64,000 nt of DNA, taken from NCBI RefSeq assembly GCF_014297365.1, contig NZ_JACOQD010000001.1, positions 868,001 through 932,000 on the forward strand. The letters run 5' to 3'. The stretch comes from Winogradskyella echinorum. GTDB lineage: Bacteria > Bacteroidota > Bacteroidia > Flavobacteriales > Flavobacteriaceae. A program made the translations under genes and the position numbers. The notes beneath the pieces were generated by a model, which had not been told where the DNA came from, searched no databases, and worked only from the letters and a program-made list of their open reading frames with translations. Of this stretch, positions 25,663 to 35,051 are shown piece after piece (the first letter of the stretch is position 1; every line of letters starts with the position of its first letter).

Positions 25663-26130
25663 ATGGAGAAAAATAAACGTATTACCAGTTATATTAATCA
25701 ATTAGAAAATCATATACCTAAACATGAAACTGCTAATCCAAAAGTATCTAAAAGTACAATTGGTTGGCAAGTAGATCACAGTCTTAAAGTGATTAATAAT
25801 GTTGCTAAAGCACTACAAACTTCAGACCCTGAATTGTATAAAAATAATTTCAGTTTTTTAGGAAAATTCTTTTTTACAATAGGCTTTTTTCCACGTGGAA
25901 AAGCAAAAGCACCAAAGCATGTAAAACCGCCAGAAGTTGTTTTAGAAGAAGATTTAAGATCACAGGTTCTGCTTGCTAAGTCTAATATTGAAACACTGCA
26001 AGATTTAGATAAAAACGCATTTTTTAAACACCCTTTATTTGGAAACATTAACACAAAAAGAGTGCATCGTTTTTTAGAGCTGCATACTCATCATCATTTA
26101 AAAATTATTGATGATATTTTAAAACCTTAA
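25663..26130 (+). CDS. DUF1569 / DinB-like four-helix protein
   Basis: About 155 residues from ATG 25663 (MEKNKRITSYINQLENHIPK). The open frame extends 12 codons upstream without family similarity. Histidines in GWQVDHSLKVINN and LELHTHHHLKIIDDIL fit the metal-binding triad of DinB-superfamily four-helix bundles (DUF1569 branch). Such proteins are often thiol-dependent or stress-linked enzymes; the reaction here is unknown. It follows ahcY by about 110 bp. Confidence 0.8.
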   Translation: MEKNKRITSYINQLENHIPKHETANPKVSKSTIGWQVDHSLKVINNVAKALQTSDPELYKNNFSFLGKFFFTIGFFPRGKAKAPKHVKPPEVVLEEDLRSQVLLAKSNIETLQDLDKNAFFKHPLFGNINTKRVHRFLELHTHHHLKIIDDILKP

Positions 26131-26142
26131 CCTCTAAGGAAT

Positions 26143-26904
26143 TTATAGTTGCTCACTAAAAACCCAACTCTTAATCAATCCTCTATTCGTTGTAACCTCA
26201 GCAAACACATAAAGGTTAGACCTAAAACAAGGTGAATCTTCTGCAAGCTCAATAACTACTTTATTATCACAATAACTAGAATGTAAAAAGTAAAGCTCTT
26301 TATCTTTTATTAATACATAACCAACGTGGTTATCTAAACCAACAAAGTAAATTCCGTCTAAGTATACTTTATTTACTTTCGCTTTTAACTCCTTAAACGA
26401 AACACTCGAATATATTTTAAGTTCAGCTTTAGATTGCAAAAGTTTTGCTTCATCTAAACCAGCAGCTTGCGCCATTTTATATCTATTGAGATTAAATCCC
26501 AAATGTTTTAGCGTAGTTGACACAAAATATCCACATGCAATTTCTCCATTATTAGGTCTATTGGTATGACCATTAAAATCCCAAGGTGTTTCATACCAAT
26601 GTGGTACAATATCATTTAATAATTTTGAATACAAATATTTTGAAACACTATCAATAGCCTTCACTTTATTCGTTTGATACAAATTCTTAAAATAAACCTT
26701 ATCCGTTTTTATTTCAGACTTTAGAGATTGGTAATTCCCTTTAGGCTTAAAATTGATATCTAATTTTGTAGAATCCATTTTAAACTTTTCAGGTTCCTCT
26801 ACTGTTTTTTCTGCTTCAACTTTAATAGAGACAATTTCCTTTTCTTTTTCAGAATGACATCCAAAAACAAAAAGCAGTATAATTAGAAAAGAAATTTTTG
26901 ACAT
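26143..26904 (-). CDS. Lipoprotein with a possible cysteine-histidine hydrolase domain
   Basis: A 253-residue protein with a lipoprotein signal ending VFGC (cysteine at 16) and a charged linker. The domain around NNGEIACGYFVSTTLKHLGF (Cys 124) and GLDNHVGYVLI (His 193) has the Cys-His order and surroundings of NlpC/P60-like cell-wall peptidases. The usual NlpC motif is weak, so the peptidase reading is tentative. It stands alone on the minus strand, with its start 45 bp from the divergent aminotransferase. Confidence 0.65.
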   Translation of the reverse strand: MSKISFLIILLFVFGCHSEKEKEIVSIKVEAEKTVEEPEKFKMDSTKLDINFKPKGNYQSLKSEIKTDKVYFKNLYQTNKVKAIDSVSKYLYSKLLNDIVPHWYETPWDFNGHTNRPNNGEIACGYFVSTTLKHLGFNLNRYKMAQAAGLDEAKLLQSKAELKIYSSVSFKELKAKVNKVYLDGIYFVGLDNHVGYVLIKDKELYFLHSSYCDNKVVIELAEDSPCFRSNLYVFAEVTTNRGLIKSWVFSEQL

Positions 26905-26948
26905 ATTAACCTTAACGAAACTTCCAAGGATTTAGTATCTTTAAATCT

Positions 26949-28091
26949 ATGCAACACCAATCTAAATTACCCAACGTAGGCACTACAATTTTTACCGTTA
27001 TGAGTGCTTTAGCGAATGAATATAAAGCTCTGAATTTGTCTCAAGGGTTTCCTAATTATCCGAGTTCTCAAAAACTAAATGATTTGGTTACTGATGCGAT
27101 GAATAATGGCTACAACCAATATGCACCAATGGCTGGTAATTTAGATTTACGTATCGCTATATCTAACAAATATGAATTGCTGTACAAATCTACCTATCAT
27201 CCAGAAAAAGAGATTACAGTTACAGCTGGCGCAACACAAGCCATTTACTCGATCGTTTCAGCTTTTATTAGACCTAATGACGAGGTTATAATTTTTAAAC
27301 CTGCTTACGATTGTTACCAACCTGCTGTTGAAGTTAATGGTGGAAAAACAATCCCAATTCAATTATCTGCTCCCGGTTATAAAGTCAATTGGGAAGAAGT
27401 GGCCTCTAAAATAACGAGCAAGACCAAAATGATTATGATTAACTCGCCTCATAATCCAAGCGGAACGATTTGGTCTAAGGATGATATGCTCCAACTTCAA
27501 AACTTAACCAAAGACACTAATATTATAGTGTTGAGTGACGAAGTTTATGAACATATAATATTTGATGGAGAAAAGCATCAGAGTGCATGCTTATTTAAAG
27601 ATTTAAAACAACGCAGTTTCATTACCGCGTCCTTCGGAAAAACATTTCATAATACAGGTTGGAAAATTGGATACTGTTGTGCTCCTGAAGATTTAATGAT
27701 TGAGTTTAGAAAAGTACATCAGTTTAATGTGTTTTCTGTTAATCATCCTGCTCAAAAAGGCATTGCAGATTATATGCAAGATTCAGATACTTATTTAGGT
27801 CTTAATAGGTTTTTTCAGAAAAAACGCGATTTGTTTTTAAGCTTGATTTCGGAATCAAGATTCATGTTTACACCTTCAAAAGGGACTTATTTTCAGGTAT
27901 TAGATTACTCTAATATTACTGATGAATATGATCTGGATTTCGCCAAACGCTTAACTAGAGAATTTAAAATAGCCTCTATTCCACTTTCAATATTTAATGA
28001 GAACGATAAAGATGATAAAGTTTTGCGCTTTTGTTTTGCAAAAACTGATGAGACATTAGTTAAAGCTTCCGAAATATTATGTAAAATTTAA
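26949..28091 (+). CDS. Methionine/glutamine-type aminotransferase
   Basis: A 380-residue PLP-dependent class I/II aminotransferase. ALNLSQGFPNYPSSQKL, ITVTAGATQAIYS, MINSPHNPSGTIW and the PLP lysine in SFGKTFHNTGWKIGY are visible. It is closest to the YbdL/MtnE group, which transaminates ketomethylthiobutyrate to methionine with glutamine as donor. The omega-amidase two genes downstream would remove the 2-oxoglutaramate formed. A -7-like TATCTTTA lies 5 bases before the ATG. Confidence 0.92.
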   Translation: MQHQSKLPNVGTTIFTVMSALANEYKALNLSQGFPNYPSSQKLNDLVTDAMNNGYNQYAPMAGNLDLRIAISNKYELLYKSTYHPEKEITVTAGATQAIYSIVSAFIRPNDEVIIFKPAYDCYQPAVEVNGGKTIPIQLSAPGYKVNWEEVASKITSKTKMIMINSPHNPSGTIWSKDDMLQLQNLTKDTNIIVLSDEVYEHIIFDGEKHQSACLFKDLKQRSFITASFGKTFHNTGWKIGYCCAPEDLMIEFRKVHQFNVFSVNHPAQKGIADYMQDSDTYLGLNRFFQKKRDLFLSLISESRFMFTPSKGTYFQVLDYSNITDEYDLDFAKRLTREFKIASIPLSIFNENDKDDKVLRFCFAKTDETLVKASEILCKI

Positions 28092-28143
28092 GTTACTTTT
28101 TGTACATTTCTGTGTCTTATAAGAGAACGTTAAAACAAAAACA

Positions 28144-28632
28144 ATGAAAAATTATATTATACTTTTATTACTAGCTTTTTCCCTAACATCATTTGCTCAA
28201 GAAGTAAAAAAAGATGGAAAAACTTACGAGGTTAAAAAAGAGAAAATCTTTCTTAACGGAGAAGACGTTACTGAAGCTTTAAATATTGAAGAAAAAGAAG
28301 CTATTTTAAAAGAAGCATCTGCAATTACGGCCAAACTAAAAACTGCAGAAAAAGCAGAAAAAGAGGCGAAAAAGCTTGAAAAAGAGGCGAAAAAAGCAGA
28401 AAAAGCTCAAAAAAAGGCTGAAAAAGCTCAAAAGAAAGCAGAGAAGGAATTAAAGAAGAAAGAAAAACTTCAGAAGAATTTTGAGAAAGCACAGAGCAAC
28501 CTAAAGAAAAATCAAAAAAAGTACGAAAAGCTAAAAAAGAAAGGAAAATTATCTCCAGAAGATGAAAGAAAGTGGCTTGAAAAACTTGAAAAAATGACTG
28601 AAAAGTTAGAAAAGGCTAAACGTAAAATGTAG
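28144..28632 (+). CDS. Secreted Lys/Glu-rich coiled-coil protein
   Basis: A 162-residue protein. A Sec signal peptide ends SFAQ (about residue 19), then a short stretch EVKKDGKTYEVKKEKIFLNGEDVTEAL. About 100 residues of near-continuous coiled coil follow, dominated by repeats of the EKAEKEAKK / EKAQKK type. I know no function. It is wedged between the aminotransferase (52 bp before) and the omega-amidase (4 bp after), so it is cotranscribed with them. The low-complexity repeat may vary in length between strains. Confidence 0.8.
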   Translation: MKNYIILLLLAFSLTSFAQEVKKDGKTYEVKKEKIFLNGEDVTEALNIEEKEAILKEASAITAKLKTAEKAEKEAKKLEKEAKKAEKAQKKAEKAQKKAEKELKKKEKLQKNFEKAQSNLKKNQKKYEKLKKKGKLSPEDERKWLEKLEKMTEKLEKAKRKM

Positions 28633-28636
28633 ATAC

Positions 28637-29419
28637 ATGAGCAACTCCCTAACCATTGCTTTAATACAAACACATTTAAGTTGGGAAAACCCAACAGAAA
28701 ATAGACGCTTACTCAATGATAAGATCAATGCTATTACAACTAGTGTTGATCTTATTATTTTACCAGAAATGTTTACCTCTGGTTTTACCATGAATGCATC
28801 TGAAGTTGCTGAAACTATGGATGGTGAAACCATAAGCTGGTTAAAGATTAAAGCCAAAGAAAAGCAAACTGCTATAGTAGGAAGTTTGGTAATCTCTGAA
28901 AACGACATCTTTTATAATCGTTTAGTTTTTGTAGAACCCTCTGGTAATATTATTAAATATGATAAACGCCATACGTTTACATTAGCAGGTGAACATAAAG
29001 TTTATACAGCCGGAACAGAAAAGGTTATTGTTGATTATAAAGGCTGGAAAATTTGCCCATTAATTTGTTACGATTTACGATTTCCGGTTTGGGCAAGAAA
29101 TGTAGAAAACTATGATTTATTGCTCTATGTTGCTAATTGGCCTAAGGTGAGAGTTAGTGCTTGGAATGCACTTTTGAAAGCGAGAGCAATAGAAAATATG
29201 TCTTATTGTGTTGGTGTAAACCGTGTTGGTTTAGATGGAAACAAATATGAATATTCCGGACATTCTGCAGCCTATGATGTTTTAGGACATCGCATAGATA
29301 CTATAGTAGAAAACCAAGAAACCACTGAAATTGTTATTTTAGAAAAAGAACACATCAAAAAATATAGAGAAAAACTTAATTTTTTGAATGATAAAGATCG
29401 TTTTAATCTAGAAGCGTAA
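28637..29419 (+). CDS. Omega-amidase (nitrilase family)
   Basis: A 260-residue carbon-nitrogen hydrolase. The catalytic triad is visible: Glu in LILPEMFTSGF, Lys in YDKRHTF and Cys in CPLICYDLRFPVW. This is the YafV/NIT2 branch, which hydrolyses 2-oxoglutaramate or 2-oxosuccinamate. It is paired with the upstream glutamine-using aminotransferase, a combination known to drive methionine regeneration to completion. Its end overlaps the convergent Ig-like lipoprotein gene by 17 bases. Confidence 0.93.
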   Translation: MSNSLTIALIQTHLSWENPTENRRLLNDKINAITTSVDLIILPEMFTSGFTMNASEVAETMDGETISWLKIKAKEKQTAIVGSLVISENDIFYNRLVFVEPSGNIIKYDKRHTFTLAGEHKVYTAGTEKVIVDYKGWKICPLICYDLRFPVWARNVENYDLLLYVANWPKVRVSAWNALLKARAIENMSYCVGVNRVGLDGNKYEYSGHSAAYDVLGHRIDTIVENQETTEIVILEKEHIKKYREKLNFLNDKDRFNLEA

Positions 29420-31019
29420 ATTCAATAACCTGATCGAAATTCGATCTTATCTCCGGAACATTAGCAGATGGTGCGTAGCTTACACGTTCTGGTTGAATAC
29501 CTAAAAGATAATTACCTGTATCATATTTTCCATTTCCATTCTCATCGAAAATAACACGTAATCCATATTGTCTAGGCGAAATATCTGTAAAATCTATAAC
29601 TGTAGATTCAGTGGTGTACTTTTCATATATCACCACACCTTTGTCGTTAACTAATTGCACAATTAATGGAAATGTAGCGTTTCTAAGATTCACTCTAAGA
29701 TTACCGTACTCCGATTTCATTTTTGTCCGTAAAGCATAACTAAGGGTATCTATGTTAGTTCCTTCATAAAAGTCAGTAAATGTTCCAGGAAGCATCTCAA
29801 AAAAATATTTTTGACCTTCTTCCTTCTCAATAGGAAATTTGTAACGATTAAAAATCGAATCGTATTCTACAGTATATGCTACAGCCAGTGAATCTTTATC
29901 CATCAATTTAATTTTTGAGGTGTCAATCTTAGTTAAAGGTATATTAGCCTCAATAGTAAAGTCTTGATCAAAATTTAAGGTTCCTGTTGCTATAGCTTTA
30001 ATTTTTAAAGAATCTCCTTCTAAAGACCTAAAGCGATGTTTAAAAGTATCTACATATTTTTGGTTACTGACGATGAAAAATGTGGTATCAATTTCAAATT
30101 TTGGTTTGTACCAATAATATAAAGTATCGGTTGTTTTATCCTTAATAATTCTAGTCTGATAGCCTTCAGGAGTATCACCCAACACTTTAATGCGCATAGA
30201 TTTGTAATCGCCTTCATAAGGAAATATAAGTCTTTTTTCACCATCTTGCTTAGGCTTAAATGCCTTAAAAATTATATCTTCATTAAACAACGTCAATTTA
30301 TAAGTTGAGTCTGTTGGCACTGTTATATAACTTTCATTAAAACCTATTTTATCTGCTTTTTGGTCAAATTTGTAATTACCGTTTTTATCTTTTAATGCAA
30401 CCAATTTATAGGTTCCTGCTTTTATATTTTCAATACTAAAACTTGTAAGACTGTCTAGTGTATTAGTAATATATCTCGGTTTTTCTTTGTAGACAATAGA
30501 ATCTGTATAAGTAGAATCTACATCATATAACATCACAGAAATAAACGTATCTGGTTCTTCTAGCAAGGCATCTGCCACAAAACCTTTTACGGATAAAGAA
30601 TCAATGGTATCTCCAGTAGAAAACACATAACGGTAATAAGGATAAGGGTTTTCTTCATTATTATCTACGATACTTTCACCGAAATTAAAAGCATAAGTCG
30701 TGTTAGCTTCTAAAGTATCCTTAATTTTTATTGAAATGTACTTACTAGCAACACTCATAGGAGTTACAATAGGATCTGTATCCATAGGAGGTGAAATAAT
30801 AAGTTGCTTTCGTAAGTCCTTTATTTTAACATACTCATCAAAATATATTGTAATTTCATCACCCTTAAAATTAGTAGAAAAATTTTCAGGAACTTCTTTT
30901 AGTATTACTGGTGGAACTTCGTCTATTTCACCACCAGTTGGTGTACCACGATTAGCACAGCTCACAATAATTAGGGCAATAAAAACAAAACTTAAATTTC
31001 GCATTAAAGATAAACGCAT
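29403..31019 (-). CDS. Ig-like (Big_5) domain lipoprotein
   Basis: A 538-residue envelope lipoprotein (signal ends IIVSC). Directly after it comes RGTPTGGEIDEVPPVILKEVPENFSTNFKGDEITIYFDEYVKIKD, the Big_5 type of bacterial Ig-like domain. The rest is a series of beta-rich modules, including YDVDSTYTD and FDENGNGKYDTG, the latter a carboxypeptidase-regulatory-like end. ATG at 31004 is an equally good start. The family is widespread and conserved in Bacteroidota; function unknown. Confidence 0.85.
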   Translation of the reverse strand: MRLSLMRNLSFVFIALIIVSCANRGTPTGGEIDEVPPVILKEVPENFSTNFKGDEITIYFDEYVKIKDLRKQLIISPPMDTDPIVTPMSVASKYISIKIKDTLEANTTYAFNFGESIVDNNEENPYPYYRYVFSTGDTIDSLSVKGFVADALLEEPDTFISVMLYDVDSTYTDSIVYKEKPRYITNTLDSLTSFSIENIKAGTYKLVALKDKNGNYKFDQKADKIGFNESYITVPTDSTYKLTLFNEDIIFKAFKPKQDGEKRLIFPYEGDYKSMRIKVLGDTPEGYQTRIIKDKTTDTLYYWYKPKFEIDTTFFIVSNQKYVDTFKHRFRSLEGDSLKIKAIATGTLNFDQDFTIEANIPLTKIDTSKIKLMDKDSLAVAYTVEYDSIFNRYKFPIEKEEGQKYFFEMLPGTFTDFYEGTNIDTLSYALRTKMKSEYGNLRVNLRNATFPLIVQLVNDKGVVIYEKYTTESTVIDFTDISPRQYGLRVIFDENGNGKYDTGNYLLGIQPERVSYAPSANVPEIRSNFDQVIEFTLLD

Positions 31020-31074
31020 CTACTCTAAATGATTTAGCACAAAGAAACAATTTTCTTTGTAAGAAACGAAAAAA

Positions 31075-31755
31075 TCAATCTGCAATTGCCATTGTAACAA
31101 GACTTAACTTAATATTATCAATTTTTAACAAAACAGAAGCACAAGATTCTACTGTTGCACCAGTTGTAATAATATCATCAACAAGCAAAATATGTTTTCC
31201 TTTTAAGGATTGTTTTTCAGTAATAGAAAATAGCGCACCATCATCATTCCAACGGGTTAATCGTCCTTTAAAAACTTGTGTTTTAGTCGATTTAGTCTTT
31301 ACTAAAACAGTATCATTATAATTGGCATTAAGTGCATTAGCAACTTCTTTTCCAAATTTAGAAACTTGGTTGTACCCTCGTTGTCGCAATTTGGTTTTAT
31401 ATAGTGGTACTGGTATAACGACATCTACATCTTTATAAGCCTTAATTGTGCTAAGCTCAGCACCTAGCCATTTTCCTAAGAATGCACTGATTTGTTCATG
31501 ACCTCTATATTTTAAATTGTGTAATAATTGCTGTACAATTCCTTTTTTAGAAAAGTGTAATAATGCTGTTGCATTTTCGAGCTGCACACGTCCATAAACT
31601 ATTTTCTTTACCGTTTCAGAATCATTAAAATGAAAATTGGTGACTGGTAATTGATGTCTGCAAGACGTACAAACTACTGTCTCATTATCGCTTAAAACAG
31701 TGCTACATGCCTCACAAACTGCAGGAAAGAATATGTTTAACAAATTTATTATCAC
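31075..31755 (-). CDS. comF: ComF family phosphoribosyltransferase-like protein
   Basis: 226 residues with a GTG start. The N-terminal zinc finger has CEAC and CTSC pairs. The C-terminal phosphoribosyltransferase domain has VIPVPLYKTKLRQRGYNQVSKF and the PRPP loop ILLVDDIITTGATVESC. ComF proteins take part in DNA uptake in competent bacteria; in others the role is less clear. It is on its own between the Ig-like lipoprotein and a divergent gene. Confidence 0.93.
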   Translation of the reverse strand: MIINLLNIFFPAVCEACSTVLSDNETVVCTSCRHQLPVTNFHFNDSETVKKIVYGRVQLENATALLHFSKKGIVQQLLHNLKYRGHEQISAFLGKWLGAELSTIKAYKDVDVVIPVPLYKTKLRQRGYNQVSKFGKEVANALNANYNDTVLVKTKSTKTQVFKGRLTRWNDDGALFSITEKQSLKGKHILLVDDIITTGATVESCASVLLKIDNIKLSLVTMAIAD

Positions 31756-31822
31756 TTAATCGATTAAAATAAAATTACACTTTAAATAGCTCTAATTTCG
31801 CATTAAATTAAGAAAATTAATA

Positions 31823-32707
31823 ATGATAGTTAGTCCTCACATATTTAACTACAGATTAATTATAGGTTCTTTGTTGGTCGTTTTAACTTGTTTAGGTATT
31901 TATAGTTTTACAAATTATAAATCGATTAAATCTTACGAAGAGTTTCTAAAACAAGAAAAATCTTTGATAGAAAATGAACTATCTGAGATGTTGGTTAGTT
32001 ACGACGAACTTAATGAAGATTATGATTTTATGGATTCTCAGCTTCAAGCAGCAAAACTTGAAACTAAGAATACTTTAGATTCCTTACGCATGCTAAAAAG
32101 TGATTTATCTATTATCACTAAATATAAAAATCATCTTATAATTTTAAAATCTAAAGGAGAATTATTACTTAATACTATTGATTCTTTAAATTCTGCCAAT
32201 TTAAAATTACAGAGAGAAAAGCGCTATGCTCAAAACACTATACAAAAGAAAACTATTGCTATAAATGAGTTGGAAGAAGCAAACGATTCCTTAAATAAAA
32301 CAATAGACATAGCTGCAATATTAAAAGCCAGTAATTTAAAAGCACAGGCTTACAAATTAAAATCTGGTAAAAAACGATTTACGGAAAAAGCAAGGCGTGC
32401 CAATGCCATAGATGTATGTATTACGCTTTCTGAAAATCCTTTAACAGAAAAAGGTAAAAAAGATATTTACATACAGATATTGAGTCCAGATGGCAATGTG
32501 GTTTCAGATAAAGGAGAGGTTACATTCGGTAATTCTTCATTAATCTATAGTAAAAAAGAAGTTATTAATTATAATAATGAAAATTTAGAAATCTGTACTG
32601 CAGTTGTAGCAGAAGATGAAGATAAACCCTTTTTAAAAGGTTATTATTTTGTCAATGTTTTTCATAAAAACATTAAGCTTGGTAGTACAAGTATAAAATT
32701 AAAATAG
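31823..32707 (+). CDS. Membrane-anchored coiled-coil protein
   Basis: A 294-residue protein. It has a membrane helix at residues 12-30 and a long coiled coil to about residue 170 (KSYEEFLKQEKSLIENELSEML, LNSANLKLQREKRYAQ). A beta-rich C-terminal domain of about 110 residues follows (ARRANAIDVCITLSENPLTEKGKKDIYIQILSPDGNVV). The topology suggests an inner-membrane protein facing the periplasm. It matches a group of conserved flavobacterial proteins of unknown role. A strong terminator follows. Confidence 0.8.
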   Translation: MIVSPHIFNYRLIIGSLLVVLTCLGIYSFTNYKSIKSYEEFLKQEKSLIENELSEMLVSYDELNEDYDFMDSQLQAAKLETKNTLDSLRMLKSDLSIITKYKNHLIILKSKGELLLNTIDSLNSANLKLQREKRYAQNTIQKKTIAINELEEANDSLNKTIDIAAILKASNLKAQAYKLKSGKKRFTEKARRANAIDVCITLSENPLTEKGKKDIYIQILSPDGNVVSDKGEVTFGNSSLIYSKKEVINYNNENLEICTAVVAEDEDKPFLKGYYFVNVFHKNIKLGSTSIKLK

Positions 32708-32729
32708 ACTTATAACATAATTTTCAACA

Positions 32730-32758
32730 AACCGCTCTGTTAATTAGAGCGGTTTTTT
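32730..32758 (+). terminator. Intrinsic terminator before glyS
   Basis: AACCGCTCT, loop GTTAATT, AGAGCGGTT and a T-run. It separates the coiled-coil gene from glyS, and its T-run merges into the -7 element of glyS. Confidence 0.85.
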
Positions 32759-32765
32759 ATTTTTG
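32758..32765 (+). promoter_or_regulatory. -7 promoter element of glyS
   Basis: TATTTTTG is a perfect TAnnTTTG, 4 bases before the glyS ATG. Transcription would begin at or next to the start codon, giving a leaderless mRNA. No -33 TTG is seen, because the terminator stem occupies that position. Confidence 0.4.
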
Positions 32766-32769
32766 CAGC

Positions 32770-34308
32770 ATGGCAAACGAAGACAAATTCAAAAAAGTAA
32801 TCTCTCACGCTAAGGAGTATGGTTACGTATTTCAGAGTAGTGAAATCTACGATGGACTAAGTGCAGTGTATGATTATGCACAAAACGGAGCAGAATTAAA
32901 GAAAAACATACGCGACTATTGGTGGAAAGCCATGGTGCAAATGCATGATAATATTGTAGGTATTGATGCTGCTATATTTATGCACCCAACCACTTGGAAA
33001 GCTTCTGGCCACGTCGATGCTTTTAATGATCCTTTAATTGATAACAAGGATTCTAAAAAACGATACAGAGCAGATGTTTTGGTTGAAGAGCATAGAGAAA
33101 AAATTCTTCAGAAAATAAATAAAGATATCGCTAAAGCACAAAAACGATTTGGCGATGCTTTTAATGAAGAAGAATTTAGAGCTACAAATGGCAACGTACT
33201 GCGTCGCCAAAAGCAAATAGATGATATAACTACTGAGTTAACTCGAGTACAAGAAGAAAATGATTTAGCAGGTTTTAAGCAACTTATTCTAGACCTAGAG
33301 ATTGTTTGCCCTGTTTCAGGAAGTAAAAACTGGACAGATGTAAAACAATTCAATCTAATGTTTGGTACTAAATTAGGTGCATCAGCAGAGTCTGCAATGG
33401 ACCTGTACTTAAGACCAGAAACGGCTCAAGGTATATTTGTTAATTTCTTAAATGTACAGAAAACAGGACGAATGAAAATTCCTTTTGGAATTGCACAAAC
33501 TGGTAAAGCTTTTAGAAACGAAATTGTTGCAAGACAATTTATTTTTAGAATGCGCGAGTTTGAACAAATGGAAATGCAATTCTTTATTAAACCTGGTACA
33601 CAGAAAGAATGGTTTGATTATTGGAAAGAAACACGTCTTAAATGGCACAAATCCCTTGGTTTAGGAGAGGATAACTACCGTTTCCACGACCATGAAAAAT
33701 TAGCACATTATGCTGATGCCGCTACAGATATAGAATTTAATTTTCCATTTGGATTTAAAGAATTAGAAGGTATCCATTCTCGTACAGATTTTGATTTAAA
33801 ACAACACGAAGAGTATTCTGGAAAGAAGTTACAGTATTTTGATCACGAAGAAAATGCAAGTTATACTCCTTATGTTTTAGAAACATCTATTGGTCTAGAT
33901 CGTATGTTCTTGGCTGTATTCTCAAACTCTCTTGAAGAAGAAGAACTTGAGGATGGTAAAACTCGTACTGTATTAAAATTACCTGCTGTATTAGCGCCTG
34001 CAAAAGCAGCCATATTTCCTTTAGTTAAAAAGGATGGGTTACCAGAAGTCGCAAAAGAAATTGTAGATGATTTAAAGTGGGATTTTAATGTAATTTATGA
34101 AGAAAAAGATACTGTTGGTAAGCGCTACAGAAGACAAGATGCTGCCGGAACACCTTTTTGTATAACAGTAGATCACGATACATTAGAGGATAACACCGTT
34201 ACCATTCGTCATAGAGATACAATGGATCAAAAACGTGTAAAGATTGAAGATTTAAAAGCTATTATAAAAGCAGAAGTTGATGTTAAACATTGGCTGATGA
34301 AGATGTAA
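32770..34308 (+). CDS. glyS: Glycine--tRNA ligase, dimeric type
   Basis: A class II synthetase that charges tRNA-Gly. It has 512 residues. Class II motif 2 is in FRNEIVARQFIFRMREFEQMEMQFF and motif 3 in LETSIGLDRMFLAVF. GLSAVYDYAQNGAELKKNI and YLRPETAQGIFVNF are typical of the alpha2 (eukaryote-like) GlyRS. A coiled insertion around residues 100-165 (KINKDIAKAQKRFGDAF...) is usual in Bacteroidota. The C-terminal anticodon-binding domain is complete. Confidence 0.98.
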   Translation: MANEDKFKKVISHAKEYGYVFQSSEIYDGLSAVYDYAQNGAELKKNIRDYWWKAMVQMHDNIVGIDAAIFMHPTTWKASGHVDAFNDPLIDNKDSKKRYRADVLVEEHREKILQKINKDIAKAQKRFGDAFNEEEFRATNGNVLRRQKQIDDITTELTRVQEENDLAGFKQLILDLEIVCPVSGSKNWTDVKQFNLMFGTKLGASAESAMDLYLRPETAQGIFVNFLNVQKTGRMKIPFGIAQTGKAFRNEIVARQFIFRMREFEQMEMQFFIKPGTQKEWFDYWKETRLKWHKSLGLGEDNYRFHDHEKLAHYADAATDIEFNFPFGFKELEGIHSRTDFDLKQHEEYSGKKLQYFDHEENASYTPYVLETSIGLDRMFLAVFSNSLEEEELEDGKTRTVLKLPAVLAPAKAAIFPLVKKDGLPEVAKEIVDDLKWDFNVIYEEKDTVGKRYRRQDAAGTPFCITVDHDTLEDNTVTIRHRDTMDQKRVKIEDLKAIIKAEVDVKHWLMKM

Positions 34309-34344
34309 TAAACATTTCTTTCGAAAAAAATATTATAAAAACAA

Positions 34345-34375
34345 AATCCCAAACTTTTTAAGTTTGGGATTTTTT
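34345..34375. terminator. Bidirectional terminator between convergent glyS and a barrel gene
   Basis: AATCCCAAACTT and AAGTTTGGGATT form a perfect 12-bp stem with A- and T-rich flanks, followed on the plus strand by more T. It ends glyS and probably also the minus-strand barrel gene at 34393. Confidence 0.85.
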
Positions 34376-34392
34376 AATTTAGTAAAATATCC

Positions 34393-34926
34393 TTAGAATC
34401 TATAGCCTGCTGTAATTGCAAACTTACTTACAAAGTCAATATCTGTTTCTTCAGATTTAAATATGTTTCTACCAACTCCAAAATTTATTTCTCCAATAAA
34501 TCCGCTTTTAGTTATCCATTTTCCTCCCAAGCCAATTCCTAGAGCAAAATCCGTTACATATTCTCTTTCATCCTCTTCAATGAAGAAATCGAAATCTCTT
34601 TCTGTAGAATTTAACATTCCAAATCCTTCTAAGAAAAATCCTGCTGCATATTTATCACCAAAATAGAATCTATAATAAGGAGATATAAAATATTCTAAAC
34701 TCTCTTTAATATCTTCATCATAAGGCACTACCACATTTAATCCAAACCCAGACTCCTCATTAATGAGACGCTCATAACTAAAATCTAAAGCTCCAATCAC
34801 TAAGAATAACCCATTGGCTTTAAGTTCATTTTTTTTAATATTTAAATGATCTCTAGAGTCTTGTTCTTGAGCTGTAAGCGTAAAAATTGAACAAAACATA
34901 AAAAGTGCTAAAAAGAAATTTTTCAT
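34393..34926 (-). CDS. Small outer-membrane beta-barrel protein
   Basis: A 177-residue protein with a Sec signal ending LTAQE and a run of amphipathic strands (ALDFSYERLINEESGFGLNVVVPY, YFISPYYRFYFGDKYAAGFFLEGFGML). It ends in an aromatic residue (FAITAGYRF). It resembles the DUF3575-like barrels common in flavobacteria. The function is unknown. Confidence 0.8.
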   Translation of the reverse strand: MKNFFLALFMFCSIFTLTAQEQDSRDHLNIKKNELKANGLFLVIGALDFSYERLINEESGFGLNVVVPYDEDIKESLEYFISPYYRFYFGDKYAAGFFLEGFGMLNSTERDFDFFIEEDEREYVTDFALGIGLGGKWITKSGFIGEINFGVGRNIFKSEETDIDFVSKFAITAGYRF

Positions 34927-35051
34927 AATAGATTGTTTAATTGATTAAGATTTTAATTGACACAACAATTATACCACATAGATGTGATAAAAACATAAAG
35001 GTTGCGTAAGAATTAACTTAATTTGTCTATTTCGCTCGTTTGAGTGAGTAT

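Noticed and set aside
28144..28632. Lys/Glu-rich stretch as a possible tandem-repeat DNA element rather than a gene
   Set aside because: The frame stays open for 162 codons behind a clean signal peptide, and the repeats are imperfect at DNA level, so a coding repeat is the better reading.
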